The translations under genes were made by a program, and so were the position numbers. Positions 1 to 4,040 of a stretch of 5,823 nucleotides of DNA are shown here, one piece after another. Within the stretch, counting starts at the first letter, position 1, and each line of letters begins with the position of its first letter. A model generated the notes under the pieces. It did not search any database. It had not been told where the DNA came from and was given only the letters and a program-made list of their open reading frames with translations. Source of the stretch: Thioalkalivibrio sp. (GTDB lineage: Bacteria; Pseudomonadota; Gammaproteobacteria; Ectothiorhodospirales; Ectothiorhodospiraceae); assembly GCA_007136145.1 (NCBI GenBank), contig SLHN01000057.1, positions 1 to 5,823 of the forward strand. The letters are read 5' to 3'.

Positions 1-856
1 ACTGGGACTGCGGCGGGCCCTTCTGGGCCCGTTCGCTCGTCAGCCGGAGGCGCTGGAGCGGCTGGGTTTTTTCGAGGCGGCGCCGGAGAACTGGATGCAC
101 CTGGGTGGTCGGCTCGGTCGTGTCTTTCGTTCGTACACCGAGGCATATCCGTTTGTCTGTCACGGGCTGTCGCTGGACATTGGCGGGCCGCGACCGCTGG
201 ATCAGGAGTTTCTCGGTCATTTGCGCGCGTTTCTGGATATCCACGGGATTGCAGACTACAGCGAGCACCTGTCCGCCTGCGGCGATGCGCGGGGGCATCT
301 GTACGACCTGATGCCGATCCCGTTTACCGAGGAGGCTGTGCATTACGTCGCGGACCGCGTGCGGCAGGTGCAGGAGGCTCTCGGCCGGCGGCTGGCGCTG
401 GAGAACGTGTCCTACTATACGCCGTTGGGCGGCGAGCTGGACGAAGCGACCTTCATTCGTGCGGTGCTGGAGGAAGCCGACTGTGACCTGCTTCTGGACG
501 TGAACAATATTGTGGTGAACAGCGTCAACCACGGTTATGAACCAGTGAAGTTTCTGGATGCGCTGCCGCTGGAGCGCGTGCGCTACATTCACTTGGCCGG
601 ACATGAAGAGGAGGCCGAGGACCTGCGGGTGGATACGCATGGTCGTCCGGTCGGTGAAGCGGCCTGGGAACTGCTTGCGGTTGCCTACGAATGTCTCGGT
701 CCGGTGCCGACTCTGCTCGAACGGGACTTCAACTTCCCGCCGCTGGAGGAGCTCTTGCAGGAGGTCGACCGAATCCGGACGCTGCAGGAGCAGGCGCAAG
801 CCGTGCCCGAAGGTGCAGCGACGGAACCGATGGTGCGAAAGGTGGCCAATGGTTGA
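1..856 (+). CDS. bufB: DUF692 / MNIO-family multinuclear iron oxidase, BufB/HvfB type (5' end missing)
   Basis: The reading frame is open from base 2 and ends at TGA 854-856, giving 284 visible residues. About 10-20 N-terminal residues are probably missing, since families of this type are close to 280-300 residues. Seen directly: the start of the barrel (LGLRRALL), APENWM, CHGLSLDIGG, YSEHLSACG, LENVSYYTP, LLLDVNNIVVNSVNHG, IHLAGH, DTHGRPV and LERDFNFPPLEEL. This is the ordered motif set of DUF692 (UPF0276). It includes the His, Glu, Asp and Asn positions that hold the two or three iron ions in this TIM-barrel family. Family knowledge: these enzymes use a multinuclear iron centre and O2 to modify cysteines of a ribosomally made peptide, and they act in the cytoplasm with a DUF2063-type partner. 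The next gene is that partner, which supports BufB/HvfB rather than TglH or MbnB. The substrate gene is not in the window. The family call is firm; the choice between bufB and hvfB naming and the actual substrate are inferred. Confidence 0.93.
   Translation, partial: LGLRRALLGPFARQPEALERLGFFEAAPENWMHLGGRLGRVFRSYTEAYPFVCHGLSLDIGGPRPLDQEFLGHLRAFLDIHGIADYSEHLSACGDARGHLYDLMPIPFTEEAVHYVADRVRQVQEALGRRLALENVSYYTPLGGELDEATFIRAVLEEADCDLLLDVNNIVVNSVNHGYEPVKFLDALPLERVRYIHLAGHEEEAEDLRVDTHGRPVGEAAWELLAVAYECLGPVPTLLERDFNFPPLEELLQEVDRIRTLQEQAQAVPEGAATEPMVRKVANG
838..856 (+). promoter_or_regulatory. Ribosome binding site and start-stop overlap coupling bufB to bufC
   Basis: AAAGG at 838-842 lies six bases before ATG 849-851. 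That ATG sits inside the end of the upstream gene, whose stop is TGA 854-856, so the two frames overlap by eight bases (ATGGTTGA). Such an overlap usually means translational coupling and near-equal synthesis of both proteins, as expected for a two-protein enzyme complex. It also fixes the start of the second gene: the same frame stays open further upstream, but that part runs inside the conserved DUF692 coding sequence and does not look like protein. Confidence 0.75.
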
Positions 857-1637
857 TGCGGGTTTCCAACAGGTGCAGCAGGCGCTGGCGGATCATCTGC
901 GCGATCCGGAGCGGTTCCCGCCGCCCGCGGACATCGAACCGCGGAGGTTGGCGATCTATCGCCGGTTGTTTTACAACAACGTACTGAATCTCCTGAGCAG
1001 CGGGTTTCCGGTGCTCAGCGCAGTGGTGGGTCCGGAGCAGTGGCCCCGTCTGGTGCGCGATTTCTATCGTGATCACGATTCCCATACACCGTATTTCCCA
1101 CAGTTCGGCGACGAATTCGTTCGTTACCTGGCTCAGGAGCGCGAGCCCCGGAAGGAAGACTGGCCGTTCATGGCGGAACTGGCGCATTACGAGCGGGTGG
1201 AAAGGACTCTGCTGACCGCGCCGAACTCGCGGCTGTCATCCCCGACGAAGCAGGCGTCGGATCCGCTGTCGGGGGTCCCGTTGCTGGCTCCCGATGCTCG
1301 TCTTCTGGCCTACGAGTTCCCGGTGCATCGCATCGGTGAGGACTTCAAACCCGAGCAGCCGGGAGAGGATCCGACCTATCTGCTGGCATACCGTGCCGGT
1401 CCGAAGCGAGTACGGTTTACCGTTCTGAACGCGCTGGGTGCGCGGCTTCTCTGGCGTATTCAGGAAGATCCGTGCACTGGGAAGGAGCAGGTGCTGCGGA
1501 CCCTGGACGACTTTGGCCTGAATCAGAGCGAGACCCTGCATCGACAGGGCGAGAGGCTGCTGAGACGCTTTGGAAAGCTGGGCGTGCTCGTGGTATCGGT
1601 GCCAGACGCCGACCAGAAAGGCGAGCGTGGCGAGTGA
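849..1637 (+). CDS. bufC: DUF2063-family partner protein of the DUF692 oxidase, BufC/HvfC type
   Basis: A 262-residue protein. Residues about 8-95 form the DUF2063 helical domain, once labelled a putative DNA-binding domain. Its signature is LAIYRRLFYNNVLNLLSSGF, then PVLSAVVG, and PYFPQFGDEFVRYL. Residues about 105-122 (WPFMAELAHYERVE) are the conserved helix after it. The C-terminal part, about 150-250, has strand-like segments and then VRFTVLNALGARLLWRI and a helix ending FGKLGVLVV. This pattern resembles the PqqD-like winged-helix RiPP recognition element. Family knowledge: such partners bind the precursor peptide and deliver it to the DUF692 enzyme. The eight-base overlap with the oxidase gene supports a shared complex. 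The RRE reading of the C-terminus is my inference from pattern and is less certain than the DUF2063 call. No membrane segment or signal peptide is seen. The end is a short charged tail (DADQKGERGE). The next gene is not the DoxX-type membrane protein that often follows in such clusters. Confidence 0.88.
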   Translation: MVDAGFQQVQQALADHLRDPERFPPPADIEPRRLAIYRRLFYNNVLNLLSSGFPVLSAVVGPEQWPRLVRDFYRDHDSHTPYFPQFGDEFVRYLAQEREPRKEDWPFMAELAHYERVERTLLTAPNSRLSSPTKQASDPLSGVPLLAPDARLLAYEFPVHRIGEDFKPEQPGEDPTYLLAYRAGPKRVRFTVLNALGARLLWRIQEDPCTGKEQVLRTLDDFGLNQSETLHRQGERLLRRFGKLGVLVVSVPDADQKGERGE

Positions 1638-1804
1638 TCCAAACCGCGCATCTGAAATCAACGCCTTCTGGATCGCCGCGTTCCGCCGCGCCGCGCTCGC
1701 GGATAAAGGCTCGGTTCCTCGCGATCACGAATTGATCAGCGCTACGTTGGGAGTCTGTCGGGCTTGGTCCCGCCCCGGACGCGCCAGGAAGAGGTGCAAG
1801 AATC
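1638..1804 (+). other. Gap between bufC and the membrane pseudokinase gene
   Basis: These 167 bases carry no gene I can support. The middle (1677-1703) is very GC-rich with self-complementary CGCGG/CCGCG runs, but no T-tract follows, so I do not call a terminator. GATCA at 1723-1727 and TGATC at 1733-1737 form short inverted half-sites five bases apart. They match no regulator box I know. I found no convincing -35/-10 pair, so whether the downstream gene is read through from bufC or has its own promoter is open. Confidence 0.5.
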
Positions 1805-1807
1805 GTG
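1786..1807 (+). promoter_or_regulatory. Ribosome binding site that selects a GTG start
   Basis: AGGAAGAGGTG at 1786-1796 is a strong Shine-Dalgarno stretch. The GAGGTG part ends eight bases before GTG 1805-1807, which I take as the start codon. A second in-frame GTG at 1811 would be 14 bases away and is less well placed. No in-frame ATG lies near this site. The first two residues after the start are not informative, so the spacing decides the call. Confidence 0.65.
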
Positions 1808-3763
1808 ACCGTGAATGAAGTGTCCCCGTTGCTGCCGCGTGTCTACGAGGGGTTGCGCTGGTCGACCCAACTTGGGGGTCGATTCCTGCGCGTGGCGCCC
1901 GGCGGCACGGTCCTCGTGGTGGTGGCCACACTGCTCTCGCAGGTGGCGATGTTGCTGGCTTTTTTCCTGCCGCTGAAGGTCGTGATCCTGCTGGGATCCG
2001 ATCGGATCCCGCGCTACTTCCCGGCCGCTCTCGCGGAATTCGATCGCGACAGCCTGATCGTCGGACTGACCCTGGCGACGGTCGTCGTTTTCGGAATCTA
2101 TCTGCTGGCTGAAAGGCTGATCCGGTTCGGATCCGATCAGGGGGCTCGAGGAATTCTGGAGCGCAGCCGCAAGGTGGTGCTGTTCGAGAACCAGGATGTC
2201 ATCGCCGCCAGCGCCTACCGGCGCTACGCGGTCATACCGGCCGGTTTCGTTTTCCTGTTACTGGGCGCGGGTGTCCTGGCGCTGTTCTATCCCTCGGTGC
2301 TGGGGCTTCTGATCGCATTTCTTGTTCTGTTCGCGTTGCTGGCCGGACTCGGAAGCCGTTTCAGCAATGGCCTGCGCAGGAAGGTACTGTCTCCCCCACA
2401 GGAGTGGCTTCCGGGGGTCGCCGGCTTCGGCTTTCTGGTGGTGTTCGTGTGGCTGGTCGCGGATTATCTGTATCGCGACCCACCGGGCCTGCTGGCCGCG
2501 ATCGTGGCGCTGTTGCTGGCCCGGCAAATGCTGAACCGGCTGGTTGGGATGGTCGTCAACCTGGTTTCCCTGAATCGCGAGCGCCCGCGATTGGATGCCC
2601 TGTTTTTCGATCATCGAGTATTTCAGCGCCGCCGCGGCCGGCGCGGGGAAGGTTTTTGGGCACTGCTGGACGATACCGCCCGCGAGGACTGGGTGCCACG
2701 CGTGCTCAGGGAACTGGAGGGCCCGTCGGTGCGGATTCTCCGCAGCGAGTGGTGGCAAACACGGGTGCCCGACGTGCTCGCCATCCATTGCGAGATGGAG
2801 GGCTGTGAGCCGCGTCTGGTCAAGGTATTCGGCCCCAACCGTTCCGCGGAGGCGCGCCACGAGGCGAGTCTGCTGGCGGATCCTCCGGCGGGTTTACCGG
2901 CCCCGGCCTGGATTGGCGCCACGATGATCGATGGTCTCCAGTGTCATGTGCTGCGGTTGCCCCCGGATACAGAACAGGTCGGCACTCGCCCGGACCCCAC
3001 GCAGGAGGACAGCCATGGCCCTGCGGATCCTGCCGGTGCATCGGGTTCCGACGGTGTGGGCGGACCCGGCGGCCCGGCGGTTCGAGGACAGGATGAGGGC
3101 GAGCCCTCGGGTGCCGTCCTCGCTGAAGGCGTGGAACGTTTCCGGCGGTCGCTGATCGCGGTGGAGCCATCCGGCGAACTCGCCGAGCGTTATGGGCGTT
3201 CGCGCCCGTTGCTCTGGCAGCGACTGGACCGGGCGATGTTGGAGCGCGTACGGCTGGTTGCGGACTCGAAGGAGCGCGATGCCGTTGATGAGCTGCTTGC
3301 GGACTTCGAGGCCGTGGTGGAAAGAGTGCGCGGTCTGCCGTGGGTATTCGTGAATCGGCAGTTGAACCCGCAGACGCTGGCCATGGCCGGGGGTGAAGTG
3401 ATTGCCCTGCACTGGGGACGCTGGGGGCTGGAAACGCTGGGCACGGCCTGGCCTCTGACTGCTTTGGAACCTGACGCGCTCGCGAAACTTCTGGGGGAGG
3501 TCGGGCGGTCGCGCCCGGTGCTTGCCGGTGTATCTCCGTGGGACGTGCGCCTGGCTGGTCTGTTGTCATTGTTGGAACGACTTCATCTTGCCCAGCGTTA
3601 TGCCGATGTCCTGGAGCTCCTGCCCGAGTTGATAAAGACCTGGCGAATCGTCACTGGCCGCGCCGGGTCGTCCATTGAACAGATCTGGTCTCCGGTTGTT
3701 GACCAGAAAATGGCTTCGGATCATGGGGCAACCGAAACCGAACGGCTGAACTCGATCATGTAA
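1805..3763 (+). CDS. Unrecognised 652-residue membrane protein: six-TM ABC-exporter-like domain fused to an APH/kinase-like domain lacking catalytic residues
   Basis: GTG start, TAA stop. I do not recognise a named family. Seen: hydrophobic segments at about 35-63, 84-104, 142-161, 163-184, 202-223 and 227-252, in the pairwise spacing of an ABC exporter transmembrane domain. The last one ends in LLLARQMLNRLVGMVV and a charged RERPRLDALF, like the exit of TM6 in such exporters. No Walker A, LSGGQ or Walker B motif follows. Residues about 310-385 look like the N-lobe of an APH/kinase fold: LVKVFG (Lys340 as the beta-3 lysine), RHEASLL (Glu353 as the helix-C glutamate), then LPAPAWIGATMIDG and HVLRLPPD. 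Residues about 387-441 are a low-complexity Gly/Pro/Asp/Ser stretch. The C-lobe follows, with VFVNRQLNPQTL (514-525) where active enzymes have a HGDLHPGN-like loop, and ALHWGRWG (534-541) where they have IDWE. The catalytic Asp, the metal Asn and the metal Asp are all changed (Gln518, Thr524, His536). I infer a membrane-anchored pseudokinase, perhaps a regulator or scaffold for an envelope or polysaccharide process. The substrate is unknown. The CDS is firm, the fold assignments moderate. Confidence 0.85.
   Translation: MTVNEVSPLLPRVYEGLRWSTQLGGRFLRVAPGGTVLVVVATLLSQVAMLLAFFLPLKVVILLGSDRIPRYFPAALAEFDRDSLIVGLTLATVVVFGIYLLAERLIRFGSDQGARGILERSRKVVLFENQDVIAASAYRRYAVIPAGFVFLLLGAGVLALFYPSVLGLLIAFLVLFALLAGLGSRFSNGLRRKVLSPPQEWLPGVAGFGFLVVFVWLVADYLYRDPPGLLAAIVALLLARQMLNRLVGMVVNLVSLNRERPRLDALFFDHRVFQRRRGRRGEGFWALLDDTAREDWVPRVLRELEGPSVRILRSEWWQTRVPDVLAIHCEMEGCEPRLVKVFGPNRSAEARHEASLLADPPAGLPAPAWIGATMIDGLQCHVLRLPPDTEQVGTRPDPTQEDSHGPADPAGASGSDGVGGPGGPAVRGQDEGEPSGAVLAEGVERFRRSLIAVEPSGELAERYGRSRPLLWQRLDRAMLERVRLVADSKERDAVDELLADFEAVVERVRGLPWVFVNRQLNPQTLAMAGGEVIALHWGRWGLETLGTAWPLTALEPDALAKLLGEVGRSRPVLAGVSPWDVRLAGLLSLLERLHLAQRYADVLELLPELIKTWRIVTGRAGSSIEQIWSPVVDQKMASDHGATETERLNSIM
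2963..3127 (+). other. Low-complexity Gly/Pro/Asp-rich linker inside the pseudokinase gene
   Basis: Codons about 387-441 encode a stretch rich in Gly, Pro, Asp, Ser and Glu (for example DPAGASGSDGVGGPGGPAV) with almost no large hydrophobic residues. It falls between the lobe-like segments, at or just after the place of the kinase hinge. It is likely a disordered loop. The underlying DNA is very GC-rich but the main frame stays open through it, so there is no sign of a sequencing break. Confidence 0.65.
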
Positions 3764-3776
3764 GGCGATTTCTGTC

Positions 3777-3804
3777 AAAAAAGATACCATCTTGCTGGTC
3801 TTTT
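3777..3804 (+). terminator. AT-rich hairpin just after the pseudokinase stop codon, possible weak terminator
   Basis: AAAAG (3779-3783), a two-base bulge (AT) and ACCA (3786-3789) can pair with TGGT (3796-3799) and CTTTT (3800-3804) around a six-base loop. The hairpin begins about 15 bases after TAA 3761-3763 and its 3' arm ends in TTTT. The A-run on one side and T-run on the other would allow termination in either direction. Against it: the stem has only a few GC pairs and the T-run is short. The position is right, the stability is doubtful. Confidence 0.3.
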
Positions 3805-3821
3805 CGTCCGTCTGCTGCGTT

Positions 3822-3862
3822 GCCCTCCCGGTTGCATGGAACCACCATGCGCCCGGGAGAGC
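3822..3862. repeat. Imperfect inverted repeat (15-base arms) in the gap before the sensor gene
   Basis: The arm CTCCCGGTTGCATGG (3825-3839) faces CCATGCGCCCGGGAG (3845-3859) across a five-base loop. Thirteen of 15 positions pair as Watson-Crick, one as G-T, and one is mismatched. Two or three more pairs are possible outside a single mismatch (3822-3823 with 3861-3862). No T-tract follows on either strand, so a simple intrinsic terminator is unlikely. It may be an operator, a structured leader element or a scattered palindromic repeat; one copy cannot tell these apart. Confidence 0.5.
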
Positions 3863-3894
3863 GCCTTGCCGACGAACGAAAATCCTGCGCAATC

Positions 3895-3903
3895 TGGTAT
3901 ATT
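3895..3903 (+). promoter_or_regulatory. Possible extended -10 promoter for the PAS sensor gene
   Basis: TGGTATATT combines the extended -10 TGn element with TATATT, which matches five of six bases of TATAAT. It stands in the only strongly AT-rich spot of an otherwise GC-rich gap (3898-3907). No good -35 box lies 16-18 bases upstream, which is typical of extended -10 promoters. Transcription would start near 3910 and leave a leader of about 130 bases before ATG 4041. Confidence 0.35.
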
Positions 3904-4040
3904 TTTCTCCGGCAATCGCCTTACGCGTCGTCTGCCGGATGGTTGCTGAAGGACTCGCACCAGCGATCGGCGGACGGTTCCGGCGTCGGTCGCGTGCGCA
4001 TCGAAGCACGGCCTGCTGACTCCCCGGGGGCGCGAACCGA

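Larger units (their letters stand above)
3764..4040 (+). other. 277-base non-coding gap upstream of the sensor gene
   Basis: This gap holds the hairpin, the inverted repeat and the promoter candidate listed separately. The part from 3910 to 4040 would be a long leader if that promoter is used. I see no tRNA, known riboswitch or supported small gene in it. Short open frames exist (for example 3792-4019), but they lack a convincing ribosome site and their translations are Arg/Ala-rich without recognisable motifs. An in-frame TGA at 4017-4019 separates this gap from the sensor frame. Confidence 0.55.

Noticed and set aside
558..848. An upstream extension of the bufC frame inside bufB.
   Set aside because: The translated extension is Arg/Cys/Ser-rich without DUF2063 features. 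The start at 849 has a ribosome site and the family's normal N-terminus.
1677..1703. GC-rich self-complementary stretch after bufC as an intrinsic terminator.
   Set aside because: The best stem leaves too small a loop and no T-tract follows.
2963..3127. A frameshift explaining the low-complexity stretch in the pseudokinase gene.
   Set aside because: The main frame stays open on both sides and returns to structured protein without a shift. The other frames give no better continuation of the kinase-like fold.
2820..3569. A 249-codon minus-strand open frame opposite the pseudokinase C-terminal half.
   Set aside because: The translation is Pro/Arg/Ala-rich and low in complexity, as expected for the reverse of a GC-rich coding stretch. 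The forward frame has coherent structure.
3792..4019. A possible 75-residue small protein in the gap before the sensor.
   Set aside because: There is no good ribosome site, the Cys/Arg-rich composition has no motif, and the frame contains both the inverted repeat and the promoter candidate.
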